Below are positions 15,930 to 22,722 of a stretch of 25,140 nucleotides of DNA, one piece after another. A model generated the notes under the pieces. The model was given only the letters and a program-made list of their open reading frames with translations, was not told the DNA's origin and did not search any database. The translations under genes and the position numbers were made by a program. This stretch comes from Massilia sp. (GTDB taxonomy: Bacteria; Pseudomonadota; Gammaproteobacteria; Burkholderiales; Burkholderiaceae_D): positions 1 to 25,140 of the forward strand of contig JAQGNM010000417.1 in assembly GCA_028291845.1 (NCBI GenBank). Reading direction: 5' to 3'. Every line of letters begins with the position of its first letter. Position 1 is the stretch's first letter.

Positions 15930-16089
15930 GGAAGCACTGATTTATTCTGGCGGATGGAATCGGTCACGCCAAAAGTGCCCGGCAAGGCGCAACACCGCAG
16001 TCATGCCGGGGCATGGCGAGGATTTGCAACGCAGCTGGGCGCTTTTGGCGTGTGCCGAGTCCGCCGTCATGAATTAATCAGTGCTTCCC
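15929..16089. mobile_element. MITE-like element with 19-bp terminal inverted repeats and TA target duplication
   Basis: The left end GGGAAGCACTGATTTATTC (15929-15947) and the reverse complement of the right end (16071-16089) match at 18 of 19 positions. The element is flanked by TA at 15927-15928 and 16090-16091, as expected for insertion with TA duplication (the pattern of IS630/Tc1-mariner type transposases). The interior is itself imperfectly palindromic: CACGCCAAAAGTGCCC (15965-15980) pairs with GGGCGCTTTTGGCGTG (16037-16052) with one mismatch, and GGCGGA pairs with TCCGCC. At 161 bases, with no coding capacity, it fits a miniature non-autonomous element. It lies between convergent genes (secreted protein and oxyR). 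The family name and the mobilising transposase are not identifiable here. Confidence 0.82.
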
Positions 16090-16106
16090 TACGCGGCGGC
16101 CGGCAC

Positions 16107-17063
16107 TCAGGCCGCCAGCGCGGCCACTTGCAGATCGGCGTCGGCCATCTCGACGCCAGGCAAGTTGCAGGCGGCCACCGCCTGGCAAATGGCATCTATG
16201 GCGGCGCGCCGCGTAAAACTCTTGCGCCATACCAGCACCACGCGGCGCGACGGCACCGGCGCGGTGAACGGCACGAAGCGCAGCATGCCGCTGCTGTCCT
16301 CCATATCCGGCACCGAGGCGCGCGGCAGCACGGTCAGGCCGATGCCGCTGGCCACCATGTGGCGGATGGTTTCCAGCGAAGAACCTTCGAAGGTGCGCTG
16401 CATGCCGTTGCCGGGCGTGGAGAAGCGCGCCATTTCCGGGCACACTTCCAGCACCTGGTCGCGGAAGCAGTGGCCGTTACCCAATAACAGCATGGTTTCT
16501 GTTTTGAGGTCTTCCGCCGTGATGGCGGCGCGGCTGGCCCACGGGTGGTTTTTCGGCATGGCGACCACGAAGGGCTCGTCATACAAGGTTTGCATCGACA
16601 TGCCGTGGTCGGGCAGCGGCAGCGCCATGATGGCGGCGTCGAGCTCGCCCTGGCGCAGCAATTCGAGCAGACGCACCGTGAAATTCTCCTGCAGAATCAA
16701 GGGCATCTGCGGCACGTTGTCGATCAGGTTTTTCACCAGGGGCGGCAGCAGGTAGGGGCCGATGGTATAGATCACGCCCAGCCGCAAGGGGCCGGCCAGC
16801 GGATCCTTGTTCTGCTTGGCCAACTCCTTGATGGCGGCGGTCTGTTCCAGCACGCGCTCGGCCTGGGCGACGATCTGCGCGCCCAGCGGCGTCACCGACA
16901 CTTCGGCGCCGCCGCGTTCGAACAGCACCACGCCCAGTTCATCTTCGAGCTTCTTGATCGCCACCGACAGGGTCGGCTGAGCCACGTGGCAGGCTTCCGC
17001 CGCGTGGCCGAAGTGGCGCGCGCGCGCGACGGCAACAATATATTTGAGTTCTGTGAGGGTCAT
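16107..17063 (-). CDS. oxyR: Hydrogen peroxide-sensing LysR-type regulator OxyR
   Basis: This transcription factor is activated by disulfide formation on exposure to peroxide. The 318-residue protein has an N-terminal winged helix-turn-helix (MTLTELKYIVAVARARHFG, then CHVAQPTLSVAIKKLEDELG) and a LysR substrate domain. The redox pair is visible as Cys199 and Cys208 in GHCFRDQVLEVC, with the same spacing as the E. coli C199/C208 pair, which separates OxyR from other LysR regulators. ATG 17063 is chosen because homology starts there; the open frame extends upstream without family similarity. The gene is divergent from the broken pilus ATPase gene with a 145-base gap. No catalase or ahpC lies next to it; the only peroxidase gene in the window is gpx, about 6 kb away. 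Confidence 0.95.
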   Translation of the reverse strand: MTLTELKYIVAVARARHFGHAAEACHVAQPTLSVAIKKLEDELGVVLFERGGAEVSVTPLGAQIVAQAERVLEQTAAIKELAKQNKDPLAGPLRLGVIYTIGPYLLPPLVKNLIDNVPQMPLILQENFTVRLLELLRQGELDAAIMALPLPDHGMSMQTLYDEPFVVAMPKNHPWASRAAITAEDLKTETMLLLGNGHCFRDQVLEVCPEMARFSTPGNGMQRTFEGSSLETIRHMVASGIGLTVLPRASVPDMEDSSGMLRFVPFTAPVPSRRVVLVWRKSFTRRAAIDAICQAVAACNLPGVEMADADLQVAALAA

Positions 17064-17146
17064 GATCGTCGGCAAGCCAAGCGCAGCGGAGGGGCGTTGC
17101 AATTTCGTCCAGTAAAGATTTTGTATTTTACCGGAAGCCCAGTCGA

Positions 17147-17152
17147 TATAAT
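17147..17152 (+). promoter_or_regulatory. Possible -10 box upstream of the third pilus ATPase gene
   Basis: TATAAT, a perfect sigma-70 -10 consensus, lies 56 bases before the ATG at 17209 in the oxyR/ATPase divergent gap, in AT-rich surroundings that stand out in this GC-rich sequence. No good -35 box at 16-18 bases is visible (the nearest candidate, TTGTAT at 17121, gives a 20-base spacer), so the call is tentative. Confidence 0.35.
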
Positions 17153-17208
17153 TGCCTGCCCGGCGAATTTTGTCGATTCGCGTTTGCAGATCTACCCTCG
17201 AGGATTCC

Positions 17209-18381
17209 ATGTCCACCCAGTTTGGCCCCGTCGAAGCGCAGGCGTACATCCACAAGCTGCTCACCGTGATGCAGCACCAGGGCGGCTCCGACCTGTTCAT
17301 TTCGGCCGACTTCCCGCCCAGCATGAAGCATCAGGGAGCGATGAAGCCAATGAGCCAGCAAAAGCTGAGCGGCGAAGTAACGCGTGCGCTGGCGCTGTCG
17401 ATCATGAACGACAAGCAGAAGCGCGAATTCGAGGCCGAGATGGAGTGCAATTTCGCCATTTCTCTGCCGAACGTCTGCCGCTTCCGCGTCAACGTGTTTG
17501 TCCAGCAGCAATGCGTGGCGATGGTGGTGCGCACCATCGCCTCGGAAATCCCGAATTTCGAAAAGCTCGATTTGCCGGAAGTGCTCAAGGACGTCATCAT
17601 GACCAAGCGCGGCTTGGTACTGGTGGTGGGCGGCACCGGTTCGGGCAAGTCGACCACGCTGGCGGCGATGATCGACTACCGCAACGCCAACTCAGCCGGC
17701 CACATCATCACGGTGGAAGACCCGGTCGAATACGTGCACAAGAACAAGGGGTGTTTGATCACCCACCGCGAAGTCGGGGTCGATACGCTGTCCTGGCACA
17801 ACGCCTTGAAAAACACCTTGCGCCAGGCGCCCGACGTGATCCTGATCGGCGAAATTCGCGACACCGAAACGATGGAGCACGCCATCGCCTTTGCCGAAAC
17901 GGGCCACCTGTGCCTCGGCACATTGCACGCGAACAATTAGAACCAAACCATGGACCGCATCATCAACTTTTTCCCGGAAGAGCGGAGAAGCCAGTTGCTG
18001 ATGGACCTGTCGTCGAATCTGCGCGCCATCGTCTCGCAGCGGCTGGTGCGCACCGAGGATGGCAAGGGCCGCAAGGCGGCCATCGAAATTCTGCTGAACA
18101 CGCCGACCATCGCCGAGATGATCTTGAAGGGCAATTTCCCGGGCATCAAGGAAATCATGCACAAGTCGCGTGAACTGGGCATGTGCACGTTCGACCAGGC
18201 TTTGTACGAGCTCTACAACAAGGGTTTTATCGGCTACGACGAGGCGATCCGCAATGCCGACTCGGCCAACGGTTTGAGGTTGCAAATTAAATTGCGGGGC
18301 GACCGCAAGGAGCCGGGCAGCGGCGGCACCACCACATCGGACGACCTGTCGATGCTGATCGAAGAAGAACCGGAAGAGTAA
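17209..18381 (+). pseudogene. Third PilT/PilU-type pilus ATPase gene, interrupted by an in-frame amber stop
   Basis: The reading frame encodes a PilU-like ATPase of 390 codons but is split by TAG at 17938-17940 (codon 244). Before the stop: GGSDLFISADFPPSMKHQG, Walker A GGTGSGKST (141-149), Asp box IITVEDPVEYVH, Walker B DVILIGEIRDTETME and His box ETGHLCLGTLHANN. After it the same frame continues without any indel: NQTMDRIINFFPEERRSQLL to the end. In intact pilU at 10197-11333 the matching segment is HANSSNQAIDRIINFF, so the stop replaces a serine, probably TCG to TAG by one substitution. The N-terminal 243 residues would lack the C-terminal domain; ATG 17950 could restart translation but has no evident ribosome-binding site. 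Start ATG 17209 follows GAGGA. The C-terminal tail (GGTTTSDDLSMLIEEEPEE) differs from the other copy. A sequencing error is possible. Confidence 0.88.
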
Positions 18382-18387
18382 TCGCAG

Positions 18388-18864
18388 ATGCCCGAATTTG
18401 AAAATAAAATCTGCACACGCGCCGAGCTGGCCGAACGGGTCGCGCAACTGCCGAAACCTGTGGTGCTGACCAATGGCGTGTTCGATATTTTGCACCGCGG
18501 CCACGTGACGTATTTGGCCCAGGCGAGAGACCTGGGCGCCTCGCTGGTGGTGGCGGCCAACACCGATGCGTCGGTCAAGAGGCTGGGCAAGGGCGACGAT
18601 CGGCCGCTGAATAAAATGGACGACCGGCTGGCAGTGCTGGCGGCGCTGGAATCAGTCAGCCTGGTGGTCGATTTTGACGAGGATACGGCGCTCGAGGTGG
18701 TGCTGGAAGCGCGCCCGGAAATTTACGCCAAGGGCGGCGATTACGATATGGCGGCGATTCCCGAGGGGCGGGCGGTGATCGCGTATGGCGGGCAGGCCGT
18801 GGCGATCGATTTTAAGCATGATCGGTCGACGACCAAGTTGTTGAGCAAGGTGCGCGGACAGTAG
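18388..18864 (+). CDS. rfaE2: D-glycero-beta-D-manno-heptose 1-phosphate adenylyltransferase
   Basis: The enzyme transfers AMP from ATP to D-glycero-beta-D-manno-heptose 1-phosphate, making the ADP-activated heptose precursor for lipopolysaccharide inner core. The 158-residue protein corresponds to the C-terminal (adenylyltransferase) domain of bifunctional HldE, here as a stand-alone protein. The nucleotidyltransferase motif is NGVFDILHRGHVTYL (HxGH at 36-39). Other features are NTDASVKRLGKGDDRP and the C-terminal DRSTTKLLSK (ATP-binding RSTT type). The start follows the interrupted ATPase gene by 6 bases, with GGAAGAG serving as ribosome-binding site. The partner kinase gene is not in the window. 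If transcribed from upstream of the ATPase gene, the amber codon could cause polarity on it. Confidence 0.93.
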   Translation: MPEFENKICTRAELAERVAQLPKPVVLTNGVFDILHRGHVTYLAQARDLGASLVVAANTDASVKRLGKGDDRPLNKMDDRLAVLAALESVSLVVDFDEDTALEVVLEARPEIYAKGGDYDMAAIPEGRAVIAYGGQAVAIDFKHDRSTTKLLSKVRGQ

Positions 18865-18887
18865 TATCAGCAGGCGGGGCTGGCAGC

Positions 18888-19001
18888 AGGGGGACTGGCG
18901 ACCGCAGGGTGCCTGTCCCATTTAAGCGCTGAAGCGAATTATTTCCTTGAGTTTGCGGCCAAGAGGCATGGGACAGGCACCCTGCGGTTGCCAGTCCCCC
19001 C
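18888..19001. repeat. Nested inverted repeat, copy 3 (rfaE2/trmL convergent junction)
   Basis: This is the best-preserved copy. The left arm, starting AGGGGGACTGGCGACC at 18888 and running to CCTGTCCCA at 18920, pairs almost perfectly with the right arm from TGGGACAGG (18969) to CCAGTCCCCCCT (ending 19001). There is a single C/T difference in the middle (GGCGACC against GGTTGCC), so outer and inner arms form one continuous stem of about 33 pairs. The loop is 48 nt, unrelated in sequence to the loops of copies 1 and 2. The inner 13-mers GGTGCCTGTCCCA (18908-18920) and TGGGACAGGCACC (18969-18981) are identical to those in the other copies. It ends 5 bases before the trmL stop. Confidence 0.94.
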
Positions 19002-19005
19002 TGCG

Positions 19006-19476
19006 TTACGCGCCGCCTTGATACCCATTCTGCCGCCAAGCCTCATACACCACCACCGCCACCGTATTCGACAAGTTCAAACTGCGGTTGTCCGGCCGCA
19101 TCGGCAGACGAATGCGCTGCTTCTCAGGAAAACTTTCCCGCAAGGCCGGCGCCAGGCCGCGCGTCTCGGAACCGAACACGAACACGTCGCCCGCTTGAAA
19201 TGCCGCCTCGGCAAACGGCGACGATCCATGGGTGGTCATGGCGAACATGCGGGCCGGATCGGGCGCCGCGTCGCGCATGAACGCCTCCCAGTTCTTGTGC
19301 ACCTTCATGGTCGCGTAGTCGTGGTAATCGAGGCCGGCGCGCTTCATCTTGCTGTCGTCGAGCGGAAAGCCGAGCGGTTCGATCAGGTGCAGCTGAGCGC
19401 CGGTGTTGGCGCACAGGCGGATGATGTTGCCGGTATTGGGCGGGATTTCCGGTTCGACTAATACGACGTGAAACAA
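19006..19476 (-). CDS. trmL: tRNA (cytidine/uridine(34)-2'-O)-methyltransferase, TTG start
   Basis: This SPOUT-family methyltransferase 2'-O-methylates the wobble nucleotide of certain leucine tRNAs. Starting at the TTG at 19476, the protein is 156 residues, the usual length, and begins MFHVVLVEPEIPPNTGN, the family N terminus. The TTG is supported by GAGGAG six bases upstream; an in-frame ATG 36 bases further up would add a non-homologous stretch (MYHSGHHIEEKH). Motifs are EPEIPPNTGNIIRLCANTG, DVFVFGSETRGLAP and the C-terminal SAM-knot region IRLPMRPDNRSLNLSNTVAV (core RPDNRSLNLSN). It lies 45 bases downstream of comF on the minus strand and is probably co-transcribed. Confidence 0.93.
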   Translation of the reverse strand: MFHVVLVEPEIPPNTGNIIRLCANTGAQLHLIEPLGFPLDDSKMKRAGLDYHDYATMKVHKNWEAFMRDAAPDPARMFAMTTHGSSPFAEAAFQAGDVFVFGSETRGLAPALRESFPEKQRIRLPMRPDNRSLNLSNTVAVVVYEAWRQNGYQGGA

Positions 19477-19521
19477 GTGCTTCTCCTCGATGTGATGTCC
19501 CGAATGGTACAACAGCGTGTC

Positions 19522-20241
19522 TCATTTGGGCGGAGTGCGCGCCACCACGTAGTTGGTCACGCGCAGGGCGCCGGCCTGTTTGAGAGCGCTCGCCAGCGCA
19601 TCGAGCGTGCCGCCGCTGGTCATGACGTCATCGACGATGCCCACGTGCAGGCCGGCCACCGGCTCGGTCACGGCAAACGCGGCGCGCACGTTGGCGGCGC
19701 GCTGTGAGGGCGCCAGGGTCGATTGCGGCGCCGTCTCCAGCACCCGCGCGGCCAGGCGCGGCGCGCACGACACCCCCAGCAGGCGAGATAACGGCCTGGC
19801 CACCTCCAGCGCCTGGTTGAAGCCGCGCTCGACCAGGCGGCGCCGGCCAAGCGGCACCGGCGCCAGCAAGTCGGGCAAGGCGTGGCCGCCGGCTTGCTGG
19901 CGCAACACCGCATCGCGCAACAAGGTGGCAAACCAGGGCGCCAGCGGCAGACAGGCGCCGAATTTCAGTTGCAATAGCAATTGGTCGAGCGGCGCCTCGT
20001 AGTCAGCGGCGGCGATGGTGGCGTCGAAGCGCGGCGGAGAAGCCACGCAGGCGCCGCATTCGCGCCCGGCCGCGGCATCGATAGCGTTCAGCGGGTTGGC
20101 GCAGCGGCGGCAGCGGCTGCGCTGGAGCACGGCATCGGCGCGGCAGGGGGCGCAGACGACGCCGGCGCACAGCTGCCCGCACAGGGCGCAAGAGGATGGC
20201 AACAAGCCAGGCAATAGCCGTGGTATCCGGAGATGAAACAT
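19522..20241 (-). CDS. comF: ComF family protein (phosphoribosyltransferase-like, competence-associated)
   Basis: ComF-family proteins combine an N-terminal zinc-ribbon-like region with a phosphoribosyltransferase fold. Some are required for natural transformation (ComF/ComFC, and the GntX relative), acting on single-stranded DNA in the cytoplasm. The 239-residue protein has cysteine pairs at residues 18/21, 30/33, 44/47 and 62/65, then LLLQLKFGACLPLAPWFA, LAPVPLGRRRLVERGFNQALEVARPL (core PVPLGRRRLVERGFNQA) and the PRTase motif VGIVDDVMTSGGTLDAL. It is divergent from bioC (55-base gap), a common arrangement in betaproteobacteria, and upstream of trmL. Confidence 0.92.
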   Translation of the reverse strand: MFHLRIPRLLPGLLPSSCALCGQLCAGVVCAPCRADAVLQRSRCRRCANPLNAIDAAAGRECGACVASPPRFDATIAAADYEAPLDQLLLQLKFGACLPLAPWFATLLRDAVLRQQAGGHALPDLLAPVPLGRRRLVERGFNQALEVARPLSRLLGVSCAPRLAARVLETAPQSTLAPSQRAANVRAAFAVTEPVAGLHVGIVDDVMTSGGTLDALASALKQAGALRVTNYVVARTPPK

Positions 20242-20296
20242 GTGAACTCCGCACGATGTACACTGCCGCCATTATCCCGTTTTCGTTTTAGTCGCC

Positions 20297-21223
20297 ATGG
20301 CCACACCCCAAGCTCCCTCCAGAATGAGCGCGCCGATCGATGCGCGTCAAGTGCGCCGGCTGTTTGCCGACCCGGCCAGTGTCGCCGGCTCGGATTTTCT
20401 GCGCCGCGAGATCGCCAGCCGCATGCATGACCGCCTCGAACTGGTGAAAATCGCGCCGCAACGGGTGCTCGACGCCGGCTGCGGCGCCGGCGCCGACTTG
20501 TTGCTGCTGCAAAAAGACTACCCGGCGGCCCAGCTGATCGGCATCGATGCCGCCGCCGGCATGGCCGCGGCCGCCCGCGCGCCGGCGCCGGCGCTGCGCT
20601 CGCTCAATCAAATGCTCGGCCGCCTGCTGCCGGGCAAGGCGGCCGGCCTGCGCCCAGCCGACCTGCTGGCGGGCGACTTCGGCAATCTGCCTTTCGCGCC
20701 GAACTCGATCGACCTGGTGTGGTCAAATCTGGCGCTGCACTGGCATCCGCAACCCGACCGCGTGTTTGCCGAATGGCGCCGGGTGCTGCGCGTGGATGGC
20801 TTATTGATGTTCTCCAATTTCGGCCCCGACACCCTGCGCGAGCTGCGTACCGCCTTTGCCGAGGTGGACGAGCACCCCCACGTTTTACCGTTTGTCGACA
20901 TGCACGATTTCGGCGACCAACTGGTGGCAGCGGGCTTTTCCACCCCGGTGATGGACATGGAGCTGATCAAGGTGACGTACGACACGGCAGCGAGCCTGTT
21001 GGCCGACGTGCGCGCGCTGGGCGGCAATCCGTTGGCCACCCGCGCCCGCGGTTTGCGCGGCCGCGCAGCGCAGCAACGCCTGTTGGCGGCGCTGGAAAAG
21101 GGCAGGGATGCCACCGGCAAGCTGGTGTTGAGCTTCGAAGTGATCTACGGCCACGCTTTCCGCCCGGCGCCGCGCACGATTGCAAGCGGGGAATCGATTG
21201 TGCGTTTCCAAGCCAAACCATAG
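20297..21223 (+). CDS. bioC: Malonyl-[acyl-carrier protein] O-methyltransferase BioC
   Basis: BioC uses SAM to methylate malonyl-ACP, disguising it so fatty-acid synthesis can build the pimeloyl chain of biotin. The 308-residue protein has class I methyltransferase motif I VLDAGCGAGADLLLL (from residue 57), ADLLAGDFGNLPFAPNSIDLVWSN (core LPFAPNSIDLVWSN) and the BioC-specific segment LLMFSNFGPDTLRELRTAF. The C-terminal LSFEVIYGHAFRP is also typical. A 40-residue insertion-like Ala/Pro-rich stretch (about residues 92-120) separates motif I from the acidic loop. The start could also be Met10 (MSAPIDARQVRRLF). No other bio genes are in the window. The same fold occurs in many methyltransferases, but the FGPDTL signature makes BioC likely. 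Confidence 0.88.
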   Translation: MATPQAPSRMSAPIDARQVRRLFADPASVAGSDFLRREIASRMHDRLELVKIAPQRVLDAGCGAGADLLLLQKDYPAAQLIGIDAAAGMAAAARAPAPALRSLNQMLGRLLPGKAAGLRPADLLAGDFGNLPFAPNSIDLVWSNLALHWHPQPDRVFAEWRRVLRVDGLLMFSNFGPDTLRELRTAFAEVDEHPHVLPFVDMHDFGDQLVAAGFSTPVMDMELIKVTYDTAASLLADVRALGGNPLATRARGLRGRAAQQRLLAALEKGRDATGKLVLSFEVIYGHAFRPAPRTIASGESIVRFQAKP

Positions 21224-21243
21224 TGACCGGGAGAGCATTTTTC

Positions 21244-21273
21244 TTGATGCTTTTGCTACGCAATGAGTATAAT
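21244..21273 (+). promoter_or_regulatory. Probable sigma-70 promoter of the cytochrome oxidase operon
   Basis: TTGATG at 21244-21249 and a perfect TATAAT at 21268-21273 are separated by 18 bases, directly after bioC. A start about 7 bases downstream would give a 5' leader of roughly 230 nt before coxB. No second convincing promoter is seen in the rest of the gap. Not experimentally known. Confidence 0.5.
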
Positions 21274-21303
21274 CAACGACTAATTTTGTCGACTGGGTCA
21301 TGC

Positions 21304-21441
21304 ATGTCTAAAAAACAAGCATGCATCATAAAAAGTCCGGTCGGCAGCCGCAACAGCAAGTCGTCGTTCATCGGTGTGCTTTGCTCATCCTTGGTCGATG
21401 TCCCGGCGCCTGTATGTCAAGGCGCCGTTGCGAGACGGTAG
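21304..21441 (+). other. Possible short upstream ORF (45 codons) in the cox leader
   Basis: An ATG downstream of the predicted promoter opens a 45-residue frame (MSKKQACIIKSPVGSRNSKS onward, ending GAVARR). I know no family for it. The ribosome-binding site is weak. A second frame of 23 codons starts at 21445, three bases after its stop; it encodes a hydrophobic peptide (MRRTVFGSLTIKIFLFFWWL, then GKT), and its TGA overlaps the coxB ATG as ATGA. Its AGGAG sits directly against the ATG, which is poor spacing. Both may be chance frames. Confidence 0.2.
21404..21427 (+). other. Small GC-rich hairpin in the cox leader
   Basis: CGGCGCC (21404-21410) and GGCGCCG (21421-21427) form a perfect 7-bp stem with a 10-base loop. 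No T run follows, so an intrinsic terminator is not indicated; it may be part of a structured 5' leader. Confidence 0.4.
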
Positions 21442-21474
21442 GAGATGCGGCGAACCGTGTTTGGCTCGCTGACT

Positions 21475-21490
21475 ATAAAAATATTTTTAT
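21475..21490. promoter_or_regulatory. Perfect AT-only 16-bp palindrome just upstream of coxB
   Basis: ATAAAAATATTTTTAT is a perfect 16-base palindrome 22 bases before the coxB ATG, followed by seven more T residues. It could be a regulator site, an unstructured AT-rich translation enhancer, or simply low-complexity AT sequence. It stands out strongly in a GC-rich genome. No matching known operator is recognised. Confidence 0.35.
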
Positions 21491-21512
21491 TTTTTTGGTG
21501 GTTGGGGAAAAC

Positions 21513-22709
21513 ATGACATATGTGAAGCGACTTCAGGCCTGGTTGTTCGGACTGGCGATCAGCGCCGGTCTGGCCGTGAGCACGGCGGCGATGGCCGCCG
21601 ATGAAATCACCGGCCGTCCGACGGTCCACCAATTGAACCTGCAACCGCCGGTCACCCGCATCGCCGCTGAAATCGACACCCTGCACACCTGGATGATGGT
21701 CGTGTGCGTGGCCATCTTCGTCGCCGTGTTCGGCGTCATGTTTTATTCCATCATCAAGCACCGCCGCTCGCTCGGCCACAAGCCGGCCACTTTCCATGAA
21801 TCCACCGCCGTCGAGCTGGCCTGGACCATCGTGCCTTTCCTGATCGTCATCGGCATGGCCTTGCCGGCCACCAGGACCGTGGTCGCCATGAAGGACACCT
21901 CGAATGCCGATCTGACCATCAAGGCCACCGGCATGCAGTGGAAATGGGGCTACGACTATCTGAAAGGTGAAGGCGAGGGCATCTCCTTCCTGTCGAACCT
22001 GTCGACGCCGCGTTCGCAGGTCGGTTCGCCGGCGCTGGCGGCAACCGAGGCGCGCGGTGAAAACTACCTGCTGGAAGTGGACAACGAGGTGGTGGTGCCG
22101 GTCAACCGCAAGGTGCGCATCGTCCTTACCGCCAACGACGTCATCCACGCCTGGACCATTCCCGCCTTCGGCGTGAAACAGGATGCGATTCCCGGCTTCG
22201 TGCGCGACACCTGGTTCCGCGCCGAGAAAATCGGCACCTACCGCGGCAATTGCGTCGAGCTGTGCGGCAAGGAGCACGCCTTCATGCCGATCGTCGTCAA
22301 GGTGGTGTCGGACGCCGATTACAAGACCTGGGTGGCCGGCAAGCAAAAAGAAATGGCCGCACTGGCCGACGATCCCACCAAGGTGTGGACCATCGACGAG
22401 CTGAAAACCAAGGGCGAAAAAGTCTACACGACCAACTGCGTGGTCTGCCACCAGGCCAACGGCAAGGGCGTACCGGGCGCATTCGCCCCGCTCGATGGTT
22501 CCGAAGTGGTCAACGGTCCGAAAGCCGAACAGATTAACGTTGTGCTCAATGGTAAGAAGAGCGGCAAGTACCCCGCCGAAATGCCGGCATGGAAGCAATT
22601 GTCCGATTCCGACATCGCTGCGGTGATCACCTACACCCGCAACAGCTGGTCCAACAAGGCTGCGGAAAACATCGTTCAACCGGCCGAAGTCTTGGCTGCA
22701 CGCAAGTAA
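21513..22709 (+). CDS. coxB: Cytochrome c oxidase subunit II with fused cytochrome c domain
   Basis: Subunit II receives electrons from cytochrome c at the CuA centre. The 398-residue precursor has a signal peptide (cleavage near AMA-AD, residue 28), two membrane helices (about 58-80 and 102-120), and a periplasmic cupredoxin domain with CuA ligands His212, Cys247, Glu249, Cys251, His255 and Met258 (CVELCGKEHAFM). The C-terminal part is a class I cytochrome c domain with heme motif CVVCH (309-313) and likely axial Met357 (YPAEMPAW), making this a caa3-like fused subunit. ATG 21513 is chosen for its signal peptide and GGGGAAA upstream; the longer open frame above it lacks family similarity. 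It is the first gene of the cox operon. Confidence 0.95.
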   Translation: MTYVKRLQAWLFGLAISAGLAVSTAAMAADEITGRPTVHQLNLQPPVTRIAAEIDTLHTWMMVVCVAIFVAVFGVMFYSIIKHRRSLGHKPATFHESTAVELAWTIVPFLIVIGMALPATRTVVAMKDTSNADLTIKATGMQWKWGYDYLKGEGEGISFLSNLSTPRSQVGSPALAATEARGENYLLEVDNEVVVPVNRKVRIVLTANDVIHAWTIPAFGVKQDAIPGFVRDTWFRAEKIGTYRGNCVELCGKEHAFMPIVVKVVSDADYKTWVAGKQKEMAALADDPTKVWTIDELKTKGEKVYTTNCVVCHQANGKGVPGAFAPLDGSEVVNGPKAEQINVVLNGKKSGKYPAEMPAWKQLSDSDIAAVITYTRNSWSNKAAENIVQPAEVLAARK

Positions 22710-22722
22710 TTGGGAGCAGAAC

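Noticed and set aside
17950..18381. Separate gene for a 143-residue protein starting at ATG 17950
   Set aside because: It is the C-terminal part of the same PilU-like frame after the amber codon, and no ribosome-binding site precedes the ATG; better described as part of the interrupted gene.
21475..21497. AT palindrome plus T run before coxB as an intrinsic terminator of bioC
   Set aside because: An A/U-only stem is too weak, and it lies immediately upstream of the coxB start in the same direction.
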